Assembly: GCA_024741835.1 (NCBI GenBank)
Contig: JAENRP010000005.1
Location: forward strand, 13,444-77,443
Length of the DNA: 64,000 bases
Direction: 5' to 3'
Source of the DNA: Diplocarpon mali
Lineage: Eukaryota > Ascomycota > Leotiomycetes > Helotiales > Drepanopezizaceae
This document shows positions 33,794-45,107 of this stretch, piece after piece. The notes below the pieces were generated by a model that was not told where the DNA came from, searched no databases, and saw only the letters and a list, made by a program, of their open reading frames with translations. The translations under genes were made by a program, and so were the position numbers. How positions within the stretch are numbered: position 1 is the stretch's first letter; each line of letters begins with the position of its first letter.

Positions 33794-35073
33794 ATGCTGT
33801 TGGGTTCTGTTATACTGGGTTTAGCAACTGCTATGAGCGCTGCTTCACATGTATCACGCAAATCCGAAACCTCACACTTTGCAACTAATACCTCACTTGC
33901 TGGGCGCTACCTACCAGCCAATGTCACCAGCCTTACATTCTATAATGGCTCATGTACAGCCGATAAACTCTCTATCAGGAAAGAATGGCGTTCTTTAACC
34001 CACGTTGAGAAGATGGCGTTTGTGGATGCCGAGCTGTGCACTATGGCGCTGCCGAATAAAACCTCACTGCCAGGCTCAAAGTCACGGTTTGATGATTTTC
34101 AGGCAGCGCATCAACTGGCAACGAATTATACAGTATGTGAAAATCCTCGCCGAGTTTTCTCACCTTGTTGAGATCGTTAAATTTGAGTCATGCCTTCGGA
34201 GCCGGCAGCTCCCAAGGCATATTCTTCCGCTACTATAGACCCTGAGGCTAACTTGCAGAAAGTATGGGGATATCATCCATTACACAGTGAGTACTCCCCG
34301 TGGTAGTATGTAGTTGTGAGGCGCTTCCGTTGACAAATTTAGACACAATTTCTCCCATGGCATCGACTGCAATTGCACGCCTATGAGTCTGTCCTCAAGA
34401 ATGAATGCAATTACACTGGAACCATCCCGTTCTGGGACGAAGCTATCGACGCCGCGTCGGGAAACTTTTTCCAATCCGACAGTATAGTGCCACCCCTCCT
34501 CGGAAGCAACAGTACTAACAGCCGGCAGTGTGGTCCGACCAATACTTTGGCGGCAACGGCTCCTCAGTCGACAACTGTGTCAGAACCGGGCCATTCGCAA
34601 ACCGCACTTTGCATATCGGCCCTTTGTTGCAGACAACCGACTACTGCTTCGCGCGAAAATTCAACCAGACCAAAGGTCTCTCCTACGGTGCTCGTGCCAA
34701 TGTCGACGCCTGCTATGAGTACGGGGCCACTGACTTCCAGAGCTTTCACAAATGTATGGCGTACCTGCCGCATATTGCTGGACATCAGGCAACGGCCGGG
34801 GTGATGACTGACATCAATTCTTCACCTGGAGACCCGGTCTTCTATTTGCATCATAATTATCTTGATCGTCTGTACTGGCAATGGCAGCAGATCAGCGCTA
34901 CGGATCGCATGTTCGTTGTTTCGGGCAATACGACGGTTACGGAGCCGGCGACGGGATGGGAGAAGTTGACGATTGACTATGAGTTGGATATGCTTGGCGC
35001 TTTTGAGAATGTGAGGATGAAGGAAGTTATGAATATTCAAGGTGGTTACCTTTGCTACGCTTATGAGTACTAG
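33794..35073 (+). CDS. Secreted tyrosinase-family oxidase, second type
   Basis: Predicted type 3 copper oxidase of phenols. Four exons: 33794-34132, 34263-34286, 34343-34481 and 34529-35073 (348 residues). MLLGSVILGLATAMSAASH is a signal peptide, and several N-x-S/T sites follow. CuA residues are His106 (FQAAHQ), His119 (IIHYTTQ) and His128 (FLPWHR). The second lies in a 24-nt micro-exon, giving a His-His spacing of 13 instead of 8 in tyrosinase 1. CuB shows LPHIAGHQATAG and FYLHHNYLDRLYWQWQ. The end GGYLCYAYEY is the usual C-terminal motif. Introns 1 and 3 have CTAAC or CTAACA branch points. The acceptor of intron 1 (AAAG) is chosen by phase and is the least certain boundary. It is only distantly similar to the first tyrosinase, so this is not a recent tandem copy. 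Confidence 0.85.
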
Positions 35074-36062
35074 CCATCATGCTCGGAGAAGGGGAAACTT
35101 ATGTCTATTATCCCGTTATTTTAACCATACCACTGACCCCCCAAACCCGACTAGAGTAATGACCATGTATGAAACTCAGTGGGCAACCACGACCCATCAG
35201 ACACGTCTTGAATCTCTGTTCAGTCGGCTAATAGGAGAAGGGTAGACATGTACTCAAGGTTTCCGGTGTTTTATTTCCCGTATGTTGAATGGCCTATGGA
35301 AGCTTTAGAGTTGAGTCGAGATCTTATTTACCGAAGGCAATCGTATGTTGTTGCTGGAGCACCAAAACCCAACCTTAACAAGGGAAAATTGTGCTCAGCT
35401 GAAAATCAAAGACCTACAAGATGAACAGCACTTGAAAGGGTAGGCAGTATTGACACGGGACAAGAGATGACAGATACTGATATGAAGTAACATAAGCACG
35501 TGATCTGTGTTGACATGCCAGCACAGGGGCAGTTCTAGAGCATCACGCGGCCAGCTCATTTTTTGCATCCCTGACCAACAGGGAAAGTCAGCCGGCGTCA
35601 GGTCTCGTGCCATGATGAGCGCGGACAGGCATGATGCTGTGCGCAGTGGTGTCTTCACCGCGAGCGTGGGCTGGTGGGACAACTCATGGTGTAGCTCTGT
35701 GTGCCCCAGCCTCAATATCCTTTCGTATGAAGCCGAAGCTATTGAGGATCCCCAATTAGCATCTGCTTGCTGCGCGATAGAAAAAATCCAGGCTCTCTTG
35801 ATCTTGTCGTGCCAAGACCGGCTTTGTTGATGGCTCCAGGACAAGTTCAAGTTGCCCGTCAAATATCCGCTAGCAAGGTTAGCCGGTGATCTCCAGAAAT
35901 TGAAAGTGTGAAGGTCTGGACAAAAACAAAACACCACATAACACAACTTCTCTCTCCATCTCCAGCCTCCCCCGCACATCCTGAGGCGTGACTTTCTCTG
36001 GAAATGCTTTGTCTTTGACCAGCGCCGACTTGCATCTGCAAGTCAAACACCCCTTGCGCACA
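35074..36062. other. Intergenic, about 1 kb
   Basis: Composition returns to normal here, marking the right edge of the AT-rich part. Two antisense open frames near 35.4-36.0 kb have no motif. Contains the 3' UTR of tyrosinase 2 and the promoter of the next gene. No repeat seen. Confidence 0.5.
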
Positions 36063-37895
36063 ATGGACGAAGCAAGCAAGCTGGTGTCGGAACTGCAGCA
36101 AAAACTCTCGGACCTCAATCTGAAGGTGTGGAAGTACCGACAAGAAATGGCGGCCGAGTTTGAGAAATACGCAGCGAGCCTCTTGCGCGACGTGCCCAAG
36201 GACGTCTCCGAGACAGTCTCAAAGACAATGGCGCAGGCGATCAAGGGCTGTACTTCTCTTTATCCCACGGCTCCGGCTTCCTTGATCGAGTCATGCGGTA
36301 CAGGCAACGACCTCGAGAACGGCGTCGGCAACGACACAATCCATCCTCACATGTCTCCGACACCTTTGCCCGTCCCTGGACAAGAAGAAGATATGGAAGG
36401 TAGTCCGCGAAGTCCGCATGCGCGAGATTTGGAGTTCCGTGGTGTCTTCACGCCTAGCTATCTGCCTCTCCTCGATAGCACAAGTCGCAACGAGCGCAGG
36501 GCAAGCTACGATTTTTCAACCTCGCCACGGTCCACCTCACTGAGACGCGATATAGAACCCTTGCAAATCGACGCAAGTACGGATACAAGGTCATTGTTGA
36601 ATACCCCGGACACCACCAGCCCTCCTACCCTGAGGCGAAAGAACACAGACGAGGCTTCGATTGCTTCAGACCTCAGCGAAGGAAATATTCGACGGAGCGC
36701 TCTTCGGAGATCTTCCAGCGCCTCGAACAAGGACCGACAGAGCCCTCGCCGTGTACGATTTGATGTTGCAGGTGAAGAGGTCTTGCCTACAGCTTCACCG
36801 CAACCAATGTCTGTATTGGATAAGGAAGTGCCAATAAGCTTATTTGGTGCTGAGGAAGAAGAAGTAGGGTTAGAGCAAATCGAAGATGTTGAGAAACCAC
36901 CGCCCAAGAGAATATCTTCCTCGCAGGCCTTGAGGGCGTTGTCAAGATCTCCGTTTGTGGATGATGGTACACAATGGACGACAGTGTCTGCGCCTCCAGA
37001 CGGATCGGCATCAGTAGCAACCTCTGGCTCATTGTCTCGAGAATCGTCTAGTGAGGATCTTTGCATGGGCAAGCCAATGTTTAGGTCGAGCTTAGGAGAT
37101 ACCTTCAGTACCAATGGGAGTAGTGCATTGGCCAAAATACCAGAAAATACATTTACAGAAGACAAGGTTGCTAAGGATAGCTTTGAAGCCTTTCCCCACG
37201 ACGAGGATATGCTCGATATGCCACCATTGAGGCGGCAAAGTGTATCTGCAGCGAGCATTTTGTCCCCTGCCTTCCTTGCAAATATGGACGAAAACAAGTC
37301 GCCAACCGCACAAACAAGAACGAATAAAGTTTTGCAAGGAACACATAATTTTGGGCTCGGAAGAGGTGATCTTGCCTTGGACGACGCGACTTTCGATAAA
37401 GGTGACCTCGATGAGGAAGACCTGTTCTGCTTCGACGAAAATGTAGCTCACCGCGTCTCTGCCCCAGAATCCGACAATACTCCAGAAGACCTGGAAGACG
37501 AAGAGCGCGATTCATTCGATACCAAGTCTCCCACCTACAACAACGAGGCTCGAGATGTCCCGTCTGGGTATGCCAGCTCACCCGCAAGAGCGATTTGCAG
37601 GTCGAACCAAAATCATACCGAGGGTTATTCATCTACTGGCGTCGTCGGATCCTACAAAGGCCGAACATTCAGCCTCCCGATCGTGAGCCCAGAAGCCCAT
37701 GCTCGCGGTGCAGCTGTGGGACCTCTCGACTCATTTGTAGGTAGCCTCGACGGCCGAAGCGGCATAGACGCTAGCAACGTACAAAGCTATCGAGCCAGCG
37801 GTGGAGTAGGCAGTTTTGCTGGAATACCTCGCAGTCTGAGCGAGCGGCTCCAACTTGAAGACATTGCGAGAGCTAATACGAACCGAAGACGATAA
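36063..37895 (+). CDS. Conserved disordered protein with coiled-coil N-terminus
   Basis: Single exon, 610 residues from the ATG at 36063. The frame extends upstream without another ATG. Residues 1-60 (EASKLVSELQQKLSDLNLKV and on) look like a short coiled coil. The rest is Ser/Pro/acid-rich and mostly disordered, with many SP and SPRS sites suited to kinase control. At residues 230-233, RVRF inside SPRRVRFDV matches the RVxF docking motif for protein phosphatase 1. I do not recognise a named family. Function unknown. Confidence 0.8.
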   Translation: MDEASKLVSELQQKLSDLNLKVWKYRQEMAAEFEKYAASLLRDVPKDVSETVSKTMAQAIKGCTSLYPTAPASLIESCGTGNDLENGVGNDTIHPHMSPTPLPVPGQEEDMEGSPRSPHARDLEFRGVFTPSYLPLLDSTSRNERRASYDFSTSPRSTSLRRDIEPLQIDASTDTRSLLNTPDTTSPPTLRRKNTDEASIASDLSEGNIRRSALRRSSSASNKDRQSPRRVRFDVAGEEVLPTASPQPMSVLDKEVPISLFGAEEEEVGLEQIEDVEKPPPKRISSSQALRALSRSPFVDDGTQWTTVSAPPDGSASVATSGSLSRESSSEDLCMGKPMFRSSLGDTFSTNGSSALAKIPENTFTEDKVAKDSFEAFPHDEDMLDMPPLRRQSVSAASILSPAFLANMDENKSPTAQTRTNKVLQGTHNFGLGRGDLALDDATFDKGDLDEEDLFCFDENVAHRVSAPESDNTPEDLEDEERDSFDTKSPTYNNEARDVPSGYASSPARAICRSNQNHTEGYSSTGVVGSYKGRTFSLPIVSPEAHARGAAVGPLDSFVGSLDGRSGIDASNVQSYRASGGVGSFAGIPRSLSERLQLEDIARANTNRRR

Positions 37896-38806
37896 TTACA
37901 CCAATATTGCTTGGTTTGGAGGATGTTGCTGATTTGGGGGCTAGTAGTGGGTGCGTATTGCATAGTTGCGGCGTTTTGGAGAGGTGATTCCCTTGAGCAT
38001 CCAAACATTACCCGAGAATATAATAATCTCCTTGCGGGCTTGCTCGCAATAAGGATGAAGGCCATCGCGTGGATGCGAGCTTAATGAAGCGCAAGCCATG
38101 AAATGTGATAACTGTGCATACTAAACTTAGAAGAAAACATCTGCGCGTTCATGTTCTTTTTTTGTGTCCTGTTAGACGTGCTTTAGAGAGCCCTGCCCAC
38201 AACGTGAGAGCTCATCCGCAAGTCTTGTCGGCGTTTCACTGAAGAGCATGCCATTCCTCGGTTTCAAGGAATGCTGCTCCTAGTTCATGATGCAGAGCAG
38301 AGTCTTTGGTCCTTTGGTGTGATATCATGCTTATCTCAAAAAAAATTCACTTTGTTCACCTTGTAATGGGAGTGTTGAACAGCAACGAAGGAAACAATCT
38401 GCGTCTGATACTGGAGTTAAGAGACCCAGTGTTAGTAGTATTTGGTTAGATACCTTTGGGGTCTTTGCGACTTTGGGCTAGCTATGATCTATCTCAACCC
38501 ACCCTACATCACGAACCAATATGTAAGGTCACTAGGAATTTGTGTTTCAAGATTAAGCACTGAAGTTTACAACTGGTCAACCTCACCTGATCACAAAGGC
38601 CATATCCCAGAACAGCACATCATCGAGGCACATCATTGAGGTACTTACTCGAAGCTTTCTTTTCCCATTATATACGTACTAGAACCATCTAGCCCCGGAG
38701 TATGACCAGTGCTTCGAGTTCGCGCATCGCTTCATTACAAGGCTACGTCTATTTCCGTAACTAGCTTTGGAAAAATGGCGCAATTAACTTGACGTGTAAT
38801 TCATCG
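37896..38806. other. Intergenic, about 0.9 kb
   Basis: Holds the 3' end of the preceding gene. A short palindrome (CATTCCTCGGTTTCAAGGAATG) sits near 38250. Nothing else supported. Confidence 0.4.
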
Positions 38807-39665
38807 AAGGCTCCTCGTTCGTCCTCTTCCCACACTTCCCAGCTGAAGTACGCAATCATGTCTGGGAGATCAGTGCATCAGAGTATCCGCACGAATATTC
38901 GACTTGCGGGAATATGGTACATCTGTACCAGAGACATCGGCACCCGACTCTCGGTACCGGACAACCACCGTCTCGCCAGATGTGATCGCAGAATTCAAGT
39001 CTCTTTGATATATTTGCCAAGACTCGCGCAGTATTGCTCGGGAACCGTACACCCAGGCTTTTGGGACCTTGGCTATGCCTGCGGAAACATGAATCAGTTT
39101 CGACAAGGACGTTCTGTACGTCTCTTCGGATTGTTGCTATGCAGGCATAGAGGGTCTGTGATTGCGTCATACTGACAGATTCACCACGGGAAGAAAAAAA
39201 CCACATGGGCACTTTTCAATGAGGTAAAGCAAGATATCAAGAAATTCAAGGATGTAGCAATAGGCGAGTTGTGGAACCAGGAAACGGGTATGGACCGCGG
39301 AGTGCTTCGCGTAGACGTCGGTATTCTCGTCAACTCGTTTCCCAACCTTAGGACTTTACAAGATTCTCAGCACGCGGAAGACAGCACTGCCGATCTGATT
39401 CTCGTAGATGGCTGAATCCCTGTATCCTTTTCCAGGCTATCCAGAGCCTGTCAGGGAACGTGTTTAATTTTTGGTATACGGTTCACAACAGAGTCTGGGT
39501 CAGTCTAGAACCATATATTCTTGGATAGGGCAAATACTGAGAGAAAAGGCGACAGGCGACATCAGTCCTGGTCTTCGTCCACGGGTTACTAGAAACTGGT
39601 CTTTTACAGAAGAGGATCGCATCGGGGCAATATCTGACCCTAGGATACGAGCAATGATCTTCTAA
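38807..39665 (+). pseudogene. Broken 2EXR-domain gene
   Basis: The start reads FVLFPHFPAEVRNHVWEIS (from 38819), the signature opening of the fungal 2EXR domain. In another frame the matching later block follows, ICQDSRSIAREPYTQAFGT (about 39012-39068), then a TGA, then ISFDKDVLYVSSDC in the same frame. A further piece (EVKQDIKKFKDVAIGELWNQ, about 39221-39280) fits the C-terminal half of such proteins. At least one frameshift and one stop break it and no good intron explains them. 2EXR genes form large families in fungi, so a dead copy is unsurprising. Confidence 0.6.
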
Positions 39666-40878
39666 CCTGTGTTTGAAGGAAAAAACAATCCACTTGACCA
39701 ATAATTAAATTTGAATGTAATTCAGGTTTCTTACTTGAACACATAACGAATCGACTTGGTAGTTAACTAGTAATCAGTCGATGATTATGTTCAAATTTTA
39801 CATATTGACAGGGAATTTCGAGGCTTCGATATCACTCTCATGACTAGCTTTGTTTCCTATTCTCATAAAAGACCTATGTTTTTGTACCTCTATTTTTTTT
39901 TGCAAAATTTTCAGAGTGAAGTTTAGATATTTGACTCTTGGGCTTGTACAATATGCTACCAGCAAAACTAGGTAATGAGCTAATGTCAACATATATTTAT
40001 GACCTGCTCAATCAAAGACCCCGTTCTATGGTAAGCGAATAATCATGACTTAATTATATTTGATTTGATTAAAGTATTACGTCAGAATACCTGGTAATCA
40101 AATCAAATCAAACCATTTCTAGGGTTGCTTCCAAGATTATTGAGACTGACAGTAGACCACTTCGCCAACAGCTAGACTTTGAAATTTATCAATCCCATCT
40201 TGCTAGATCTGAAAATGCCTTCGATTTAGGCGTGCGGATCCTACTCCAAGATTCCTTCAATCCAAATACTTGAAATATATCCTAAATTCCATCCCAGACG
40301 TCTCATGGCACGCCAGTAGTTTTGTAGACAAGTACCAATGCACTCCACGACGGTAGAAAAGGAGGGCCCTTGGAAGATTCTACAGAACCGCCGGACCTAT
40401 ACCAATATGAAAAATGCACACAGCTTACTGATCGGAGCTAAAAGCCCTAAATTCTACCAAGCACCATAGAACCAAGTGTAGAATCTTAAGACTACACTGC
40501 ATCTCCTTGGAACATCGCCCTAGCAGCAGCAGCACTCACTCTCATTCAACCACGCACGTAATCAAACAGAAGCTCAGAGACCTTGGCCTGACAAACCTCG
40601 GTTTGGCCCTCTATTATGCTCCTCGCTGCTCAGGCACAAGCACGATCACTAGTCTTCTGGCCATAGTCGGATAAATTATTTTTATACGGACAGCCAATGA
40701 CGTCCATTTTTATGATAGGTTGTTCTCAAGCTCTATCAATGTCGTCCAGAATACGTCGTAGATTGTGGTTGCCGCCGTATATAAGAAAAGCAAGACTGGA
40801 CATGGTAATTAGGTGTGGCTCCGCGGGCGGAAACCTTTCAACCTATATTTGAGTTAATTGCGAGTTTTGTGTCCGATT
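39666..40878. other. Intergenic, about 1.2 kb
   Basis: AT-leaning non-coding DNA between the broken 2EXR gene and the 3' end of atg17. The sequence AATCAAATCAAATCAAA near 40096 is a short tandem run. No gene supported. Confidence 0.5.
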
Positions 40879-42483
40879 TTATCTCTCTGCTCGTCGTCTC
40901 TCTCTATCTCGCCTCCCGGCCGCCTCGACAATAGTCTTGTCCAGCATCGGCACGCTTCCTATTCCATCTTCCTCATTCACAGGATTAAAGCCCCATCTCC
41001 TCGCCGGAGAGTTAACCTCGGGCCAAAGATCTACGGGCAGGTAATCCCCAACATCGATTCTAAAACCTTCGCGTTCTTTCATATCTGCTTCGTGGACTTT
41101 CTCGATTTGGTCGATTGCCTTGCGCATGATGCTCTTGACCTTATCCTCGTTCTGTTTTCTTCTGTGCACCTCCAAGATAAGCCCGTCATAGGAACAGTAA
41201 TAGTTCTCGTAAAAAATTCGCATGGATTCCAGCTCCTTAAGCTGCTCTTGTATGTTGACCTTTATCTCTTCCCATCTTAGCCGGAATTCCTGACTTGCAA
41301 TTACGTATCCGGATAGCCGTGCTGCAACAGCCTCCAGGGCATTGTACGCTGCAGTTGTTTCGTCGTGTGCGGCTGATAGGACAGAAACATATTCTAATAC
41401 CTCCTCGTGCTTGGCTTCCATGTCGACAAGATAGTCCCGTAATTCCATAACAACATCATCGACTTGAGCGGCATCTTTTTCCAGTACATCCAGCATTTCC
41501 TTTCTTTCCTCCTCTGGCAACGGTTCATCCGCAGTCGGATCGTGCTCTGTACTCATTACTCCAGAGACGGAAACTTGCTCTGCCTCGGGTGGCTGCGCTG
41601 ACGCCGCTTTTCGAACCGCTGCATAACCGCCTTCCGTATGCCGTATTGCATTGACACAGAGATCAAAGTGCTGCACTAGAGAGTCAAGCAGCGCTGCCAT
41701 ATCTTGAGCGCTGCCTTCTAGTGAATGCAGGTGTGAGGGAATGAGTGATGGAGACCCGTCGTGAGTTTCGAGTTTACTGTTCTGCGGCGAGGTTTTCATG
41801 GCTGCTTTGAGTGTGCGGAGGTCGTCGTCGAAGGATAGAATCGAGGAGTCAAACTCAGTCTGTGCTTCCTATGGACATGTTAGACCGGAGCAATGCAGGT
41901 TGACAAAGTAATAACCTTGGCCTCTCTTATAGACTCCTTAAGAGAATCTCGCATTGTCTCTACGGCTTGTTCGTCTACAAAGTCGAGTAGACTCCGAGGG
42001 TCTTCTTTATCTGGTCTGAATTTAGCCTCAACCATGGTCGACCGTAGTGTGTTCATCGTCGATTCTAGCCTTGTGTTTGCAGAGTCCAAGGTTCGAATGA
42101 CATGCTGTTTATCATATCAGCCTGGCAATCTTGGATTACTAATGCCTGCATACTTTGAACTCTCGTTGCCCATCGTTATACACGCCCTCGATGCCCCTTT
42201 TTACCCTCTTTAAAATCATGACTTGTTCTGAAATTCCGTCCCTCAAGAAACCGGTTCTCGCACTTAGTACAACGCTTTCTTCCAGCGCTGAACGGGCCGA
42301 AGTGACAATCTCGTTGGCGCGCCATACTGTGCTTATTGATGCAAGCGATCGTTTCGAAGCAAGTAGATGGGTGACGAGAGTTTCCAGAGAGATATCGAAA
42401 TGCGTCATATATTGAGATTGGGAATGTGATGGAGAAAGTGAGGCTTGACTTTGACTTGCGGATTTCAGAGATGTATTCGACAT
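40879..42483 (-). CDS. atg17: Autophagy protein Atg17
   Basis: Scaffold of the Atg1 kinase complex (with Atg29 and Atg31 in yeast) that organises the pre-autophagosomal structure in the cytosol. Exons 42483-42154, 42104-41916 and 41868-40879 with two 47-49 nt introns in phase 0; 502 residues. Characteristic stretches are LVTHLLASKRSLASISTVWR and ANEIVTSARSALEESVVLSA near the start, LLDFVDEQAVETMRDSLKES in exon 2, SSILSFDDDLRTLKAA at the start of exon 3, and YYCSYDGLILEVHRRK near residue 410-425. The protein is almost wholly helical, as expected of this crescent-shaped coiled coil. The tail (RRDRERRRAER) is very basic. Intact. Confidence 0.93.
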
Positions 42484-44360
42484 GATAACAGGTGTGAGAC
42501 CTATCTATAGTTTGAGAGCTGGTTGATTATAATTGGCCGGTAAGTTTTCTTTCGTGCCTCATTGGAGCGAGTGCGGAATGATAATGCTTGGGAAAGCCGC
42601 TCCGGGGTTTGTGAAGGGTTGTGGGACGAGGCTGACACATGTACGGTGTCCGTAGTACAGATGTACGGCCGCGGGAAATCTGTAGGTTAGAGTGTCTTGG
42701 CAAGACCCTTCACTTCTTTCACACCCTTAAGCTTAATCAAACCAACATATCTCGATATTATCAGCTCTCGGGATCCCTAGCTTGTCTTCGTGAACACATT
42801 TCTTCGATTAATCAATGGACATAATTGGGACAGGTACCTGTGTAGCGACCGTGTTGATATCTTCCTAAAACCTGCTTGAAGTCTGAAGTGCTCGAGCCAT
42901 GGCACGGAGATATTGCTGGAGGATGGGTCGTTGAGCAAAATTGTACCATGCCCGCCGGACACACCAATCAGTAAGGATGATTTGCTTTTTTCCTGCGTTA
43001 CGAAGAGCTTCTCATCTATTCTCTGCTAACACGTCGTGCACCTAGGATGAGCACCTGCTGGAGACTGAAGCCGGGATTCGCTCAGGCAGAAAAGGGAGAT
43101 GATTTCTTACTGCAGTATTGACTCGGCGATATTCCCCAACGAGCCTTGCCATGTAGGCTGGGCCGGGCAGGTAATAGCGCCTCTCAGTTCTTTCCGACTG
43201 TTTCCGACCGGCTGTTTTGGAGCATTCCAAATGCCTCCTCGTTCTCCTGCATCATCGACTTGCCTTTGATCTTTTGTATATCCAACTCCCGTTCACAGAC
43301 AGCCACACCATTCCGATGGCAAGGTACGAGTGTTTACATACTCTGCCCTGGCCGGGCAATCAAGGGCTGCCCTTCTATTGGCCGCTTTCGAAGCTGTTCA
43401 CGAGATGCATGATGATCGGGTCTCGCCGGATCAGGCGGGCTACTCTTTTCAAGTCTCTTCACGATGATTAAGAAAGCCCTGCGAGATACTCGGATTTTTC
43501 TCGGCTCCTCGAAGTTGCATCAAGTTCTCGCGAGTATGTCCGTATGTAGGATCACCAAGTACGGGTAGATACTCGCATCGTCCTTTTCTACTCGCATTCG
43601 CTTTAAAAAAAAAGACCTCTCGCCAAGACTCGCCACGTGCGAATGGTTCAGAGCTGGCGGGACCGCCTTCACTCCGCCAGATTCATCACCACCTGCACTC
43701 GCATCTCCCAGTCACACCGACCAGCCAGGTCTAATTTCACAATCTCTCTCGCGATCGCCACGGGCGCGCGAGTGGAAGAACCGATGCGCCGACCACTGGG
43801 CACACGGCACACAGCACACCGACCAGTCACACTCATTATGCGGCTGATGTGATGGGGCTTTTCGTCACCGGACAGGCTGTCATGCCCCTGCGCCCACCTC
43901 ACGCGCTTCTCAGAAAGTATCTACTTCCCATATTATTGAAGCCTCTTCCCTGCTATGGTGTCTTTCTTTTTCAGTTCATCTGGCTTTAGCGCAATCCTTC
44001 TTTCCGTGCACTTATTGAGTGTGGCCATGATGAGTGCCGGTGTATGTGTGTGGGTGTCTTACATGTATGATTCATAATCCTGCACACGCGCAAGGCGCAT
44101 TTCGCCTGTCAAGATAACAGCCTGTGTGACTGCTATTTAGCCCCTTCTCCCCTCGTGAATTGGCCAGTCTCTTATTCTCTTGCGTGCGGGTCAAAGTCAA
44201 ATTCCACGAGGTACTCATCACCTGTCTACCTTCGCTCGTTCCGCCTTCAGCTCCAGAGGGTCACGTTCATTCACCGCACACATATTCAATATCTACATAC
44301 AAGACCGGCCGTGAGCCGGGCGCACAGAGTAAAGCCATCGGTCTCGACGCAAAACGTGCC
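42484..44360. other. Intergenic, about 1.9 kb
   Basis: Divergent region between atg17 (minus) and the gene at 44361 (plus). Short open frames at 43146-43471 and 43637-43902 show no motif. The part 44160-44360 is open in the frame of the next gene, but it has no better ATG than 44361 and is likely its 5' UTR. Confidence 0.45.
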
Positions 44361-45107
44361 ATGCCGTTCAATGAGCTTCAGCGGCGCGACTCTTGGCCCC
44401 CAACGGTCATTCGTCTGCACTCTCCCGAGGACCCCGACGATACGGAAGCAATAGACCAGGATCCCTTTTCGTTCTTCCTCACCTCGCCGGAAGACATTGA
44501 CGAGTTCCTCGACGGGGACCTAGAGCTGGATCTATCGGCTGGAATCGAGACGCCAGAGTCGGAGTCAGAAGAGCCGGTGAGGGAGCTGTCGCCGTCTTCG
44601 CTCCAACGCGCGCTACTTGATGATGAAAGCGATAAAGAGGGGGACGAGGATGTCGGGTTCGGCCTGGCGATGCCGCTCTCGCTGAAGGACTTCACGCAGA
44701 GGATTTCGCACTCCGGTAGCGAAGGGCGGAAATCTCGCAGGGGACAGCACACGGGGTTGGGGATTGCAATCCCAGAGACCCAAGCCTCAGCAAGGGGACG
44801 AGCCAAAGTCAGGCTGGCGCCTTCGAGGAGCGGACGTGGGAGGGGCCAGACGAGGAGTTTGTCCGTGAGGAAGCAGAGTTGGAGGGTGCCAAGTCCGGGC
44901 ATCTATTCGATTCGCGAGGAGGGGGAGAGTGATGATGAGAAGCGGGATGTCAAGGGCATGGGGCAAGCAAGGGTCGATGGAGCGAAGAGCGCGCCGGCCA
45001 CGACGAGGCTGGAGCAGCTGGTAATTCAGGTGCCGGACAAGCATAAGATTGTCAAGAGGGTTCATTGGGCGGCTAATCTAAGGACGAGATATGATGACCT
45101 GGCTTGA
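44361..45107 (+). CDS. Small acidic conserved protein with a C-terminal RVHW motif
   Basis: Single exon, 248 residues from ATG 44361 (MPFNELQRRDSWPPTVIRLH). The first half is very acidic (EDIDEFLDGDLELDL, DESDKEGDEDVG). The second half is basic (RGRAKVRLAPSRSGRGRGQ). The last 25 residues are probably the conserved part: VPDKHKIVKRVHWAANLRTR. KRVHW fits the RVxF/W docking pattern for protein phosphatase 1. There is no enzyme domain. Function not known. Confidence 0.75.
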   Translation: MPFNELQRRDSWPPTVIRLHSPEDPDDTEAIDQDPFSFFLTSPEDIDEFLDGDLELDLSAGIETPESESEEPVRELSPSSLQRALLDDESDKEGDEDVGFGLAMPLSLKDFTQRISHSGSEGRKSRRGQHTGLGIAIPETQASARGRAKVRLAPSRSGRGRGQTRSLSVRKQSWRVPSPGIYSIREEGESDDEKRDVKGMGQARVDGAKSAPATTRLEQLVIQVPDKHKIVKRVHWAANLRTRYDDLA

